DNA of 64,000 nucleotides from Clostridiales bacterium (lineage in GTDB: Bacteria; Bacillota; Clostridia; Christensenellales; CAG-917). Positions 1 to 9,103 of this stretch are shown one piece after another. The stretch's first letter is position 1. Every line of letters starts with the position of its first letter. A program made the translations under genes and the position numbers. The stretch lies in assembly GCA_022009995.1 (NCBI GenBank), contig CP091734.1:1054001-1118000 (forward strand), given 5' to 3'. The notes beneath the pieces were generated by a model that ran no database searches, had not been told where the DNA came from, and saw only the letters and a program-made list of their open reading frames with translations.

Positions 1-1114
1 TGCGTGGCCGATTGCGTCCGCCGTCTTGATTGCCGCAGCGACCATGTCGGGCGTAACGGGGAACGGCATGTTGTGGACGGATTCGTCGGGAATGCAGGTC
101 TTTTCAGCAACCGCTTTAAGAAGGTCGTCGTCGATGCTGTCGGTGCCGAGGTCTTTAAGGCAGACGGGAAGTCCGACGGACAGGCAGAAGTCAAGAACTT
201 CGTAAAGTTCGTCTTCGGGGCTGTTTTCAAGAACAAGCTGGCAGATCGTGCCGAACGCTACCATTTCGCCGTGGAAGAATTTCGTGTGAGCGGGAAGGAG
301 AGTAAGACCGTCGTGGATTGCGTGCGCCGCTGCAAGACCGCCCGATTCAAAACCGAGACCGGAAAGAAGAATGTTGGTTTCGATAATTCTTTCAAGAGCG
401 GGGGTTACGACGTGCTGTTCGCATGCTGCAAGAGCCTTCGTGCCGTCGGAAAGAAGGGTTTTATAGCAAAGTTCCGCAAGGGCCGCCGCAGCCATCGTGC
501 CGTAGCCGAGCATTTCGCCGGTTGCACGGTTTGCGCCGCAGGGAAGTCCTGCGTTGACGTTTGAGAACGATCTCACGTTTGCGCGTGCTTCGAAGTAGGT
601 CGAAAGAGCGTCGCCCATGCCCGATACGAGGAAACGTGCGGGAGCGTTTGCGACAACCGTGGTGTCGATAAGTACTACGCTGGGATTCTGTTTGAAGTAT
701 GCGTAATCGTCAAAGTGATGATCGTCGGTGTAAAGAACCGCCGAGTGCGAAGTGGGAGCGTCGGTTGCGGCGATCGTCGGGCAGATAATCAGGTTGTTGC
801 CCATAGCGACGCATTTTGCGGTGTCGATTGCTTTGCCGCCGCCAAGACCGATTGTGCATGCGCAGTTGTTTCTTTGCGAAGTCTTGCATTTTCTTGACTT
901 CGTTTCTGGAACATTCGCCGCCGAAATCGCAGGAATACAATTTGATGCCGAATTTCTTTTCGGTTGCCGCAAGCTTGTCTTTGACAAGATTCTTTGCGAA
1001 CGGGTCGGCAATAAGCAACGCGCTGTCGCCGAATGTTTTAACGAAATAACCGAGGTTAAGAAGTTCGTCTTCGCCCTGAACGTATTTGCTGGGGCAGATA
1101 AATGCTTTTCTCAT
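1..1114 (-). CDS. gldA: Glycerol dehydrogenase-like iron-containing alcohol dehydrogenase, 3' end outside window, one frameshift
   Basis: An NAD-dependent polyol dehydrogenase, most like GldA, which interconverts glycerol and dihydroxyacetone in the cytoplasm. Read across one break the protein is about 370 residues, close to full family length. The NAD-binding GLGGGKAIDTAK lies near residue 85. Metal-ligand regions follow: TDAPTS, GMGDA, AAAHAIHDGLT and KFFHGEMV. The start at 1114 has an AAGGAG Shine-Dalgarno site 8 bases upstream. The reading frame changes near 868-873, where two A's of a run seem missing (or one base extra). The frame is still open at the window edge. It is transcribed away from a PocR/AraC regulator, a pairing typical of glycerol or propanediol metabolism. 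The exact substrate (glycerol or another small polyol) is inferred. Confidence 0.85.
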
Positions 1115-1493
1115 AATAAGTCTCCTTTATATAAATTATATTGATTTTTATTCTTGGAAAACCAAGTAACAACTATATTATAAAACAACATAGCATAAAT
1201 TACAATAAAAAAATCGGTCGAAAAATAAAAAAATTTTGAACAATAATGAGATTATTTTGCACTGTATCGACGATTATAAACAAAAACTGTCAAAAGGACA
1301 TATAAATTGACACAAAAGCAAATTGTTTTTCGCGATTATGCGAGTAAATATACGAGACAATCCGCAAAAATAATAGGAAAATTCCGACAATTCGTAGGAA
1401 ATTTTTTCAGCATTATCGAATATTTTTGAACAAATTTTTGAAAAAGCGTTGAAATTGCCGTGCCGATGTTGTATAATCGCGTTGAGGGAAAAT
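1115..1493. promoter_or_regulatory. Divergent gldA / AraC control region
   Basis: This AT-rich spacer separates the divergent genes. The regulator gene has a near-consensus promoter: TTGAAA at 1449-1454, 17-base spacer, TATAAT at 1472-1477. A TATAAT-like box for gldA reads on the minus strand around 1178-1183. A small palindrome, CTTGG-AAAA-CCAAG (1155-1168), falls in the gldA leader and could be an operator. I see no gene here. Confidence 0.6.
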
Positions 1494-2392
1494 ATGATTA
1501 ACTACGAAAGCGAACTTGCTGCAACCATAAGAAATTGCGATTTTCAGAATTACAGGACGAAATGGCAAAAGCCACAAAACTTGCGTGCATTACGGTGGAC
1601 TATACGGGCGCACCCGTTACCGCGCACAGTTGCTGCACGGATTTTTGCGCGCTCGTAAGAAATCATCCGGAATATAAACACCTTTGCGAAAAGTGCGACA
1701 GTCGCGGCGGGCTTGAAGCGGCAAGGAATAAAAAACCGTACACTTACGTTTGTCATATGGGCGTCGTCGACGTTGCGATTCCCATTATTTACCAGAATCT
1801 TTACGTCGGCGCGGTTATGTGCGGTCAGATTTTACTGCCCGAGGCGGACAAAGCGCATATCGAGAAAATCTTTTCCGAAAAAAGCGCGGTTGATTTCGCC
1901 GAAAATGCGAAAGCTTATTACGATAAGCTCACCCTTATGTCGAAAGCCGACCTCGACGCAAACATCAGCCTTATAAATTACCTTTGCAATTACCGCTTGT
2001 CCAACGTTTTGTCGCAGTCCGGGAACGGCGTGCTGCCGGAAAATCAGACGTTCAGGCGCATCAATAAAAACGCGTCGATTATTCAGCCCGCGATAAACTA
2101 CATAAACGACAACTATACTTCGCCCGTGAAACTTCAAACTCTTGCGTCGATGTGCGACGTCAGCGCAAGTTATTTCAGCAAACTTTTCAAAAAAGTCACC
2201 GGCGAAAACCTTATCGAACATCTCAACCGCCTGCGTATCGAGCGCGGGAAGAACGAGCTTCTTACGACAAACAAATCCGTGCAGACCATTGCAAAAGAAA
2301 TCGGTTTCGACGACAGCGGATATTTCATCAAAGTTTTCAAGGGGGAGGTGGGGTGTACGCCCAGTGCGTTCCGCGACCTCAACTCTTTTTAA
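1494..2392 (+). CDS. AraC-family regulator with PocR ligand-sensing domain (one frameshift)
   Basis: Cytoplasmic transcription factor of about 299 residues. The N-terminal half (about residues 10-160) matches the PocR sensory domain, with the cysteine cluster HSCCTDFC, LCEKCDSRGG and YTYVCHMG. The C-terminal 100 residues form an AraC double helix-turn-helix (LASMCDVSASYFSKLFKK, then IAKEIGFDDSGYFIKVFK). I start at 1494 because GAGGG precedes that ATG and a 17-spaced promoter lies just upstream. The frame breaks near 1541, where one T of a run appears missing; the intact reading is CDFSELQDEM. Known PocR proteins respond to 1,3-propanediol or related ligands, so control of the divergent dehydrogenase is the likely role. 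That is inference from context. Confidence 0.85.
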
Positions 2393-2516
2393 AAAGTCAT
2401 AATTTTGCGCCTTTTCGGCGTTTTGACGGAACCCTGCTCAGTTACGTACGCCTAAGTACGCGCCTTCGCACGAACCCGTCAAGAACCCCGAAAATCCATC
2501 AAAATTCTGACTTTTA
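2391..2516 (+). repeat. Structured intergenic repeat, family 1, copy A
   Basis: Imperfect 16-base inverted repeat (AAAAGTCATAATTTTG at the left, CAAAATTCTGACTTTT at the right) enclosing nested arms TTGACGG/CCGTCAA and GTACG/CGTAC. It starts inside the stop codon of the AraC gene. Related copies lie at 46954-47082 and 50557-50782. Confidence 0.8.
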
Positions 2517-2617
2517 AGACTTATATTTTATTATAAAATTCTCGGCTTTCAAAGGGCGTGTTGTTATTGGAAAATATTGAACAAAAATTGGAAAATGTTG
2601 TCAAAACAAGGAAAATT

Positions 2618-2637
2618 CCGCCGTGGGCGGTTTTTTT
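2618..2637 (+). terminator. Rho-independent terminator
   Basis: CCGCC-GTG-GGCGG hairpin followed by seven T's. It is downstream of the AraC gene and repeat copy A. Confidence 0.75.
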
Positions 2638-2656
2638 AATGGGAAAAAATTGCATT

Positions 2657-2682
2657 AAAAAAGGCACGCGGTTTGCGTGCCG
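2657..2682 (-). terminator. Rho-independent terminator of the DUF975 gene
   Basis: On the minus strand, a GGCACGC/GCGTGCC hairpin followed by a T-rich tract (A-rich on the plus strand, 2657-2662). Confidence 0.75.
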
Positions 2683-2698
2683 ATTTCGCTTTTATTCT

Positions 2699-3485
2699 TT
2701 ATAAAGTGTTGTTGTCAAAAACGTTTTCCTCGTCGGACGAAATGCTGAAAGCGGGGCGGGCGGGATCGTTTCCGTTGTAGTACGCGCGTCTTACGTCGTC
2801 ATAGAATTTCACCGTCGAAGTCATAATATACGGCGTCAGCCAGATATAAAGGATGCCGAACGTGAACGCGCCCAGAATAAACCAGCCGACGAAACTCAGA
2901 TACATCAGGAAAAGTTTGCCCTTATAGCCTTTCATAATGGCTTCGCTCTTTTTGAGAGTCTGCCATACGGAAAGGTCGGGCTCGTCGCGAAGGACGTAAG
3001 GGTACATCGAATACGCAAGCCCTTTGATAATGCCCGGGACGACAAGAAGTATCGCCCAAAGCGCGCACAAAATCGTGTTCAGCACGACGACGCCGACTTG
3101 TTTGAAATATCTTCGCGGAATTGAAGCCGCCGAAAAGCACTTTCCATTTATTGACGTCTTCGCCGCGCGACCAGGCAAGCACGTTTTGAGCAACGCCGAT
3201 ATTCAAGGGGATAAGAACAATCGTAATAAGCACGTTCAGAACGTAATACCAGCCGAAAACGCTTGACGAAATCTCCTTTGGGATATTGTCGGGATTGCCC
3301 GCGATTATGTCGGAAAGATTTGACAATCTGTCGCCGAAAATCCATTGCGGCAGCGAGTTTGCCAAAGACTCGATAATGCCGACGACAAGAAGTACCGACC
3401 AGAACATCCAGAGTCTTCCGCGAATGAAATCGCGCGCGTTTGATTTTATTACTTTGTTATCAAGCGGTGTGTAAAAATTATCCAT
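2699..3485 (-). CDS. DUF975-family integral membrane protein (one frameshift)
   Basis: About 262 residues. The first half has a membrane segment near residues 25-45 and another in WYYVLNVLITIVLIPLNIGV. After the break come VVVLNTILCALWAILLVVPG, the DUF975 hallmark stretch around SMYPYVLRDEP, and a last segment, FLMYLSFVGWFILGAFTFGI. The family is found across Firmicutes and has no settled function. The frame shifts near 3108-3112. The start at 3485 has no Shine-Dalgarno; a promoter (TTGAAT, 17 bases, TATAAT) ends six bases before the ATG, so the mRNA is probably leaderless. It is divergent from the DRTGG operon. Confidence 0.8.
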
Positions 3486-3610
3486 ATTTTTATTATAACA
3501 AAATCCGAATACATATTCAAGAGTTTGAAAAAAAATCTTGTAATAGATTATATGATATGTTATAATACCTAATGACTCCATACGGAAATTTTGACTTTTG
3601 GGAGAATATA
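3486..3610. promoter_or_regulatory. Divergent promoters for the DUF975 gene and the DRTGG operon
   Basis: Minus strand: TTGAAT (3515-3520), 17 bases, TATAAT (3492-3497), then six bases to the ATG. Plus strand: TTGTAA (3538-3543), 17 bases, TATAAT (3561-3566), with a GGGAG ribosome-binding site before the ATG at 3611. Confidence 0.75.
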
Positions 3611-3967
3611 ATGAAAATCAGCGAACTTGTTAAAATTGTCGACGCCACGGTGTACGCACCTTCAAATAAAGACGTCGAAGGCGAAATCATGGGTGCGTTT
3701 GCATCCGATATGATGAGCGACGTCCTTGCGTTTGCGAAAAATCAGGACGTACTTATTTCGGGACTTTGCAACCCCCAGACCGTACGCACGGCGGTAATGC
3801 TGGATATGAAATGCATATTGCTTGTACGCGGCAAGATTCCAACCCCCGACATGATTACGCTTGCCCGCACAAACGACATCGTGCTTTTGTCCACGATGTA
3901 TAAAATGTATACCACCTGCGGTATCCTTTACGAAAAAGGGCTGGGCTCAGGCGAATATCACGAATAA
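3611..3967 (+). CDS. DRTGG-domain protein, hydrogenase-associated
   Basis: A 118-residue stand-alone DRTGG-type domain, as found near clostridial [FeFe]-hydrogenase genes. It shows the family pattern of GAFASDMMSDVLAF near residue 33 and ISGLCNPQTVRTAVM near 55. It has no signal peptide or membrane segment and is presumably cytosolic. The domain is usually thought to be regulatory or ligand-binding. It is the first gene of a tight operon; its TAA overlaps the next ATG by one base. A second, broken DRTGG gene lies downstream at 5670. A precise biochemical role is unknown. Confidence 0.75.
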   Translation: MKISELVKIVDATVYAPSNKDVEGEIMGAFASDMMSDVLAFAKNQDVLISGLCNPQTVRTAVMLDMKCILLVRGKIPTPDMITLARTNDIVLLSTMYKMYTTCGILYEKGLGSGEYHE

Positions 3968-4389
3968 TGAACTGTATCCACGTTGAGTTCGAAGTGCCCG
4001 GCAATAATTTTTTGTCGGCAGGGAGCGCAAGCGACTCGGTAAAAAGCACGCTTAAAAAACTCGGAGTGCCTGCGCCTGCGATAAGGCGGGTAGCGATTGC
4101 GATGTACGAGGCGGAAATCAATATGGTGATTCACGCCGGCGGGGGAAGGTGCTATGCCGATATTTTCGACGACCACATAAGAATAGTTATGAAAGACGAA
4201 GGCAACGGTATTGCCGACGTCGATCTTGCAATGCAGGAAGGCTATTCCACTGCGACCGACGACGTCAGAAATCTGGGTTTCGGCGCGGGAATGGGGCTTC
4301 CGAATATCAAAACGTATTCCGACAGATTGAAAATCGACACCGAAGTCGGCGTCGGCACGACGCTTACCATCGAAATCGACTTTGATTGA
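3967..4389 (+). CDS. RsbW/SpoIIAB-like ATP-binding protein (HATPase_c)
   Basis: A 140-residue GHKL-type ATPase fold resembling anti-sigma factor kinases. The N box is AIAMYEAEINMVIHAGGG, the G1 box DEGNGIAD, and the G2 region GFGAGMGLPNIKTYSDRL, followed by GTTLTIEID. There is no sensor or dimerisation domain. It lies between a DRTGG gene and a hydrogenase-like gene, an arrangement seen in clostridial hydrogenase neighbourhoods. It may phosphorylate or bind a partner protein, but no anti-sigma antagonist or sigma gene is adjacent, so its target is unknown. Confidence 0.8.
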   Translation: MNCIHVEFEVPGNNFLSAGSASDSVKSTLKKLGVPAPAIRRVAIAMYEAEINMVIHAGGGRCYADIFDDHIRIVMKDEGNGIADVDLAMQEGYSTATDDVRNLGFGAGMGLPNIKTYSDRLKIDTEVGVGTTLTIEIDFD

Positions 4390-4415
4390 CAAAATCGGTA
4401 GTTTAAGAGGGAAAA

Positions 4416-5662
4416 ATGAACGAAGAAGTTAAATCTATGCTGAATACCGTTATGCTCGATCCCGATAAATGCAAGGGATGCATAACCTGTATGAAACGAT
4501 GTCCGACCGAGGCAATCCGCGTGAGAAACGGCAAGGCGAAAGTCTTGTACGAACGGTGCGTTGCGTGCGGCGAGTGCGTAAGGCTGTGTCCGCATCAGGC
4601 AAAACTCGCAAGTTTTGACTCGTTCGACGTGATCAACAATTATAAATACAAAATCGCCGTGGTTGCGCCCGCTCTTTACGGGCAGTTCAACAACCTGGAC
4701 GATATAAACATTATACTGAACGGGCTTTTGCAAATCGGTTTCGACGACGTGTTTGAAGTAAGCCGCGCGGCGGAACTCGTAACGGCTGCAACGAAAAAGT
4801 ATATGAAACATCACAAGTACCAGCAACGCCCGATAATTTCGACGGCGTGTCCCGCGGTGCTCGAACTCATACTTGTCAGATTCCACTCGCTCGCCGACAG
4901 ATTGCTGCCGATGAAAGCGCCCGTGGACATCGCCATAAACCTTGCAAGGGAAGAGGCGGTGAAAAAGGCGTGAAAAAAGAAGATATCGGCGTGTTTTTCA
5001 TCTCGCCTTGTCCTGCGAAAGTGTTTGCGCTGAAAACGGGAATGGGGCTTGAAAAACCCGAAGCAGACGGCGTTCTTTCGATTGCGGAAGTGTACAAAAA
5101 ACTGTTGCCGGCAATGAAAAGCCTGACCGAGGTGAAACCGCTTGCGAAATCGGGAAGCCTGGGGCTTTCGTGGGCGTCGAGCGGCGGCGAAGCGGCAGGC
5201 GTATGCGACGTCAAGTTTCTGGCTGCCGACGGCATCGAAAACGTCATAAACGTATTGAAAGAACTTGAAGACGATAAACTGCAATATCTTGACTTTGTGG
5301 AGCTTAACGCCTGCAACGGCGGATGCGTCGGCGGCGTGCTGAACGTTGAAAACCCGTTTGTCGCAAAGGCGAGAATAAGGGCTCTTCGCAAGAATCTGAA
5401 ATACACCGCAAGCGAGCCTATCGCCGAGGATAAGGACGAATCGTTTTACCTGTGGGATAAAATGCCGGAGGTCAAAGACGTATTCCGCCTTGACGAAAAC
5501 AGGCGCGTTGCAATGCAAAAACTTGCCGTTATCGAAAACGTATTGTCAACCCTTCCGGGGCTTGACTGCGGCGGTTGCGGCGCACCGAGTTGCAGGGCTT
5601 TTGCGGAAGACGTCGCCGCAAACGAAGTAAGCAAGGACGAATGCGTAAGATACGAAAAATGA
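4416..5662 (+). CDS. [FeFe]-hydrogenase-like iron-sulfur protein, putative redox sensor (one frameshift)
   Basis: About 415 residues. Two [4Fe-4S] ferredoxin motifs (CKGCITCMKRCP and CVACGECVRLCP) open the protein. An H-cluster-like domain follows, with STACPAV, ISPCPAK and NACNGGCVGG in place of the canonical L1, L2 and L3 motifs. A C-terminal four-cysteine Fe-S domain (LDCGGCGAPSCRAF) ends it. The four H-cluster cysteines are kept, but L1 lacks the usual TSCCP. With the adjacent DRTGG and HATPase genes this suggests a non-catalytic or sensory hydrogenase homologue rather than the main H2 enzyme. The frame breaks near 4971, where one base is missing between GCG and TGA. The start has a GAGGG site. 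Confidence 0.8.
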
Positions 5663-5669
5663 GGTTTAT

Positions 5670-5998
5670 ATGAAACTTTCGGAACTTAAAACCAAACTTT
5701 GTGCAAAAGAATTATATATGCCCGATCCCGAAAGGGAAGCGGACGGCGGTTACTGCGGCGACTTTCTGAGTTTCGTAATGCAGCGCGCTCCCGAGAACAG
5801 CGTATGGTTTACGGTGATGACAAACGTCAACGTTGCGGCGGTTGCGTCGCTTACGGGCGTTGCCGCCGTCGTTGTGTGTGAAAGCAGTAAGTGCGACGCC
5901 CAACTTGTCGAAAGAATCAAAAAAAAACCGAAGTTGCGCTTTTTGAAACCGACCTGGATATTTTCGGCGCGGTGAAGGCGTTTTTAGACGTTGAATAA
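5670..5998 (+). CDS. Second DRTGG-domain protein (one frameshift)
   Basis: About 109 residues. It shares the pattern of the first DRTGG protein: FLSFVMQRAPENSVWFTVMT and VVVCESSKCDAQLVERIK. The end, in another frame, reads VALFETDLDIFGAVKAFLDVE. The break lies in a run of nine A's at 5920-5928; ten would restore the frame. It sits eight bases after the Fe-S gene, and its TAA overlaps the PHP gene's ATG. It probably works with the first DRTGG protein. Confidence 0.7.
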
Positions 5999-6693
5999 TG
6001 ACGAAAATCCTGTATGATTTGCATATCCACAGCGCGTTGTCGCCGTGCGCGGACAACGATATGACGCCGGTGAATATCGGCGCGATGTCGTCCGCCAAAG
6101 GGTTGCAAATCATTGCCGTTGCCGACCATAACGCGATTGCGAACGTCGTTGCGGCAAGGGAAGTCGGCGAGGCTCTGGACGTTATCGTCGTGCCCGCGGT
6201 CGAATTGCAAACGCAGGAAGACGTGCATATCCTTTGCCTGTTTGAAACGTTTGAAAACCTGCAAGGTTTTTTTGACGAGGTAAGTTTCAAGGATTTGAAA
6301 AACCGAGAGGAAATTTTCGGCGAACAACTTATCGTGTCAAGCGACGACGAGGTCATCGGACGGGAAGAAAGGTTGTTGCTTGCAGGCGCGAATTTGTCCG
6401 AGCCCGAGGTAAAGCCGCTTGTCGAAAAACACGGCGGAGTTGCGGTGCCGGCGCACGTCAATCGCGACGCAAACGGAATCGTGGCAATCCTCGGCGACGT
6501 GCCGGATTATTACACGGCGGTGGAACTTTCGTCCGACTGCGACGAAGAAACCGCCGCGATGTACGCAAAAAAATTCAGATTGATTTTCGACAGCGACAGC
6601 CATACTTTAAGCGATATCGGCAAAACGCAAAGATATCTTGAAATCAATGAAATTAGCGAAAGGGGAATTTTATCATATTTAAGAGGTGAATAA
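5998..6693 (+). CDS. PHP-domain metal-dependent phosphoesterase
   Basis: 231 residues of PHP superfamily sequence. Metal-ligand motifs are DLHIHSALSPC (residues 6-16), ADHNAI (about 41), PAVELQT (about 64), PAHVNRD (about 150) and DSDSHTL (about 200). Family members hydrolyse phosphoesters of small metabolites or nucleotides; the substrate is unknown. It is translationally coupled to the upstream DRTGG gene and lies three bases before nadE. This gene is part of the same hydrogenase-linked cluster in other Clostridia, so a link to redox or nucleotide metabolism is plausible. Confidence 0.8.
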   Translation: MTKILYDLHIHSALSPCADNDMTPVNIGAMSSAKGLQIIAVADHNAIANVVAAREVGEALDVIVVPAVELQTQEDVHILCLFETFENLQGFFDEVSFKDLKNREEIFGEQLIVSSDDEVIGREERLLLAGANLSEPEVKPLVEKHGGVAVPAHVNRDANGIVAILGDVPDYYTAVELSSDCDEETAAMYAKKFRLIFDSDSHTLSDIGKTQRYLEINEISERGILSYLRGE

Positions 6694-6696
6694 AGT

Positions 6697-7431
6697 ATGT
6701 TAAATTGCAAACAAGAAGTTGAAGCCCGCGTTGAATGGATAAAAAATCTTCTGAAAACCACGGGCGCAAAAGGTATCGTTTACGGTAACTCCGGCGGTAA
6801 GGACTGCACCCTTGTCGGTATCCTTTCCAAAATGGCGACCGACAACGTAACGGGAATAATCATGCCTTGCGAAAGCAGCCGCAATTTCGGTATCGACAGG
6901 GAACATGCGATACTCGTCGGCGAAAAATACGGCATCCCGCAAATCGAAATCGACCTGACGCCGGTCAAGCAAGCGTTCCGGAACGTGCTTTCGGACAGTA
7001 TCGGCGACTGCGCGATGGCGTATGCAAACATAAATCCGCGCCTCCGCATGACGACGCTTTACGCATACGCTTATAAAAACAATCTTCTTGTCGCGGGCAC
7101 CGGCAACCGCAGCGAAGCGATGATGGGTTATTTCACGAAATGGGGCGACGGCGCATACGATTTCAACGTCATTTCCGACCTGACCGTCAGGGAAATTTAC
7201 GAAATTTTAAGGTATCTCGGCGCGCCGAACGAAATTATTGAAAAAGCACCGTCGGCAGGTTTGTACGAAGGGCAGACCGACGAGCAGGAAATGGGAATCA
7301 AATATTCGGAAATCGACGACTATCTTCTTCTTGGAAAGGGCGACGAAAAAACGATTGAGATTATTAAAAAGCGCATAAAGAATACCGCCCACAAGAGAAA
7401 TCCCGCCATTACTTTCAAAAAACCCGAATAA
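6697..7431 (+). CDS. nadE: NAD(+) synthase, ammonia-type
   Basis: 244 residues, typical for the ammonia-dependent enzyme, which amidates deamido-NAD with ATP. The PP-loop is VYGNSGGKDCT (about residues 29-39). Further support comes from AGTGNRSEAMMGYFTKWGDG (about 134-153), GLYEGQTDEQEMGI and the C-terminal KRIKNTAHKR. There is no glutaminase domain. It ends the operon and is followed by a terminator. Supplying NAD beside an NAD-linked hydrogenase operon makes metabolic sense. Confidence 0.9.
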   Translation: MLNCKQEVEARVEWIKNLLKTTGAKGIVYGNSGGKDCTLVGILSKMATDNVTGIIMPCESSRNFGIDREHAILVGEKYGIPQIEIDLTPVKQAFRNVLSDSIGDCAMAYANINPRLRMTTLYAYAYKNNLLVAGTGNRSEAMMGYFTKWGDGAYDFNVISDLTVREIYEILRYLGAPNEIIEKAPSAGLYEGQTDEQEMGIKYSEIDDYLLLGKGDEKTIEIIKKRIKNTAHKRNPAITFKKPE

Positions 7432-7447
7432 ACATATAAAAAATGAT

Positions 7448-7472
7448 AACCCCGTGAAAATCGGGGTTTTTT
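7448..7472 (+). terminator. Rho-independent terminator after nadE
   Basis: AACCCCG-TGAAAAT-CGGGGTT hairpin running into six T's. Confidence 0.85.
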
Positions 7473-7564
7473 CACGGCAAAAAAAGCCGAAAAACTAATG
7501 CATTTTATTTATTTATAAAGAATATATATATTTTTGATATATTACAATATATTTTGTATGCGTT

Positions 7565-7597
7565 TTGCTTTTCAAAAGCAAGCGGATATGTTATAAT
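7565..7597 (+). promoter_or_regulatory. Hydrogenase operon promoter with 17-bp palindrome
   Basis: A perfect palindrome, TTGCTTTTCAAAAGCAA, at 7565-7581 sits where the -35 box would be, and TATAAT follows at 7592-7597. The TTG...CAA ends resemble, but do not match, a Rex-type redox operator. Its position suggests a repressor or activator site. About 87 bases of leader separate the -10 box from the first gene. Confidence 0.55.
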
Positions 7598-7684
7598 AGC
7601 AATTAGTTAAATTTTTTTCACAAATATTCTAGTTTTACTCAGAGGGAAAGAAAATTTATCAAAACAAATCAGTAGGAGGACAAA

Positions 7685-8182
7685 ATGGCAAAAATCAAAC
7701 TCACGAAAGTTCCGTTTGCCGGTACGCCCGAACAGGACGCGAAACTTACCGAAAAACTCGACGAACTGAAAGGCGTTCCCGGTGCGCTTATGCCCGCGAT
7801 GCAGACAGCGCAGGAAATTTACGGATACCTTCCCGTCGAAGTTCAGAAAAAGATTGCCGACGCACTGGACGTTTCGCTTGAAAAAGTTTTCGGCGTCGCG
7901 ACATTCTATTCTCAATTTTCGTTGAATCCGAAGGGGCAGTATCAGATTTCGGTATGTCTCGGCACGGCATGTTACGTAAAGGGCAGCGGCGATCTTCTTG
8001 CCGCGATCGAGCGTGAACTCAACATCAAGCACGACGAATGCACGTCGGACGGCAGGTTTTCGCTGCTTGAAACAAGGTGCATCGGCTGCTGCGGACTTGC
8101 GCCCGTACTTACCATCAACGAGGACGTGTACGGCAAACTTGTACCCGCGGATATCCCCGGCATTATCGCAAAATACAAATAA
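7685..8182 (+). CDS. hndA: HndA/NuoE-like [2Fe-2S] subunit of NAD-dependent hydrogenase
   Basis: 165 residues of the 24-kDa NuoE family. This subunit passes electrons within the cytoplasmic electron-bifurcating hydrogenase. The thioredoxin-like [2Fe-2S] fold has cysteines in VCLGTACYVKG (about residues 97-107) and TRCIGCCGLAPV (about 138-149). The N-terminal helical part includes GALMPAMQTAQEIYGYLP. The start has a strong AGGAGG site. It is the first gene of the operon HndA - HATPase - HndB - HndC - HndD. Confidence 0.92.
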   Translation: MAKIKLTKVPFAGTPEQDAKLTEKLDELKGVPGALMPAMQTAQEIYGYLPVEVQKKIADALDVSLEKVFGVATFYSQFSLNPKGQYQISVCLGTACYVKGSGDLLAAIERELNIKHDECTSDGRFSLLETRCIGCCGLAPVLTINEDVYGKLVPADIPGIIAKYK

Positions 8183-8185
8183 GAT

Positions 8186-8731
8186 ATGAGAGAATTGTCG
8201 CTTAATATCCTGGATATCGTTGAAAACTCGGTGCGCGCCGGCGCGACGCTTATAAAAGTGTCGGTCATCGCGAAAGACGGTTTTCTCACGATTGAAATCG
8301 CCGACAACGGCAAGGGTATGAGCGAGGAGTTTTTAAGGAGCGTTACCGATCCGTTCACTACGACGCGCACGACGCGCAAAGTCGGAATGGGCATCCCCCT
8401 GTTCAAGATGGCGGCGGAAACCGCAAACGGCAGTTTCGATATAAAGTCGAAATTGGGGGCAGGTACGACGGTTACCGCAAAGTTCGAAATCGACAACGTC
8501 GATCGCGCGCCTCTCGGCAATCTTGCGGAAACGGCAGCGACGGAACTTTTCGACGGCACGCCCGACTTTGTCTGGACGTTTACCGTGGACGACCGTTCGT
8601 ATTCGTTCGATACCCGCGACCTTAAAAGTCAACTTGACGGAATTTCCGTCGACAATCCCGAAATAACGCATTTTGTAAAAGAATTATTAACCGAAAATTT
8701 TGAAACAGTCAGAGGAGGAACCGATTTATGA
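8186..8731 (+). CDS. HATPase_c protein embedded in the hydrogenase operon
   Basis: 181 residues. It has a GHKL ATP-binding domain with N box LNILDIVENSVRAGA, G1 DNGKGM and G2 VGMGIPLFKMAAE, ending near residue 95 with GAGTTVTAKFE. A C-terminal extension of about 85 residues (IDNVDRAPLGNLAETAATEL onwards) is of unknown function. It lacks a phosphoacceptor domain. It lies between hndA and hndB and overlaps hndB by four bases, so it is co-translated with them. This insertion recurs in clostridial hydrogenase operons; a regulatory or assembly role is inferred. Confidence 0.8.
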   Translation: MRELSLNILDIVENSVRAGATLIKVSVIAKDGFLTIEIADNGKGMSEEFLRSVTDPFTTTRTTRKVGMGIPLFKMAAETANGSFDIKSKLGAGTTVTAKFEIDNVDRAPLGNLAETAATELFDGTPDFVWTFTVDDRSYSFDTRDLKSQLDGISVDNPEITHFVKELLTENFETVRGGTDL

Positions 8732-9093
8732 AATCAATAGCCGACATCAAGGCAATCAGAGATAAAATGCAAGCCGACAAAACGACGCGCGAAACGTCGA
8801 AAGACGGCGACGTAAGAATCGTCGTCGGCATGGCGACTTGCGGTATCGCTGCGGGCGCACGTCCCGTTTTCAACGCGCTTATCGACGAAGTTGCGAAACG
8901 TGATCTTGAAAACGTCAAGGTTACGCGCGCAGGCTGCATCGGTATGTGCAAACTTGAACCTATCGTCGAGGTTTTCGTGCCCGGCGAAGAAAAGGTAACT
9001 TACGTCAAAGTCGACGCCGACAAGGCGGTCGAAATCATTGAAAAACATATCGTCGGCGGCAATGTCGTCGAAGAATATCTTTTGAACGAATAG
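8728..9093 (+). CDS. hndB: HndB-like [2Fe-2S] thioredoxin-fold subunit
   Basis: 121 residues of the thioredoxin-like ferredoxin family. The cluster cysteines are in GMATCGIAAGARPV (about residues 34-47) and TRAGCIGMCKLEP (about 71-83). It is an electron-transfer subunit of the bifurcating hydrogenase. Its ATG overlaps the TGA of the upstream ATPase gene (ATGA). The next gene starts ten bases after its stop, behind a strong GGAGGA site. Confidence 0.88.
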   Translation: MKSIADIKAIRDKMQADKTTRETSKDGDVRIVVGMATCGIAAGARPVFNALIDEVAKRDLENVKVTRAGCIGMCKLEPIVEVFVPGEEKVTYVKVDADKAVEIIEKHIVGGNVVEEYLLNE

Positions 9094-9103
9094 GAGGACG
9101 GTT

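Noticed and set aside
4..564. Long plus-strand open frame over the first gene
   Set aside because: It is antisense to the glycerol dehydrogenase gene, which carries clear family motifs; the plus-strand protein has none.
4416..5662. A second catalytic [FeFe]-hydrogenase
   Set aside because: L1 is STACPAV and the context is regulatory, so I call it hydrogenase-like rather than catalytic.
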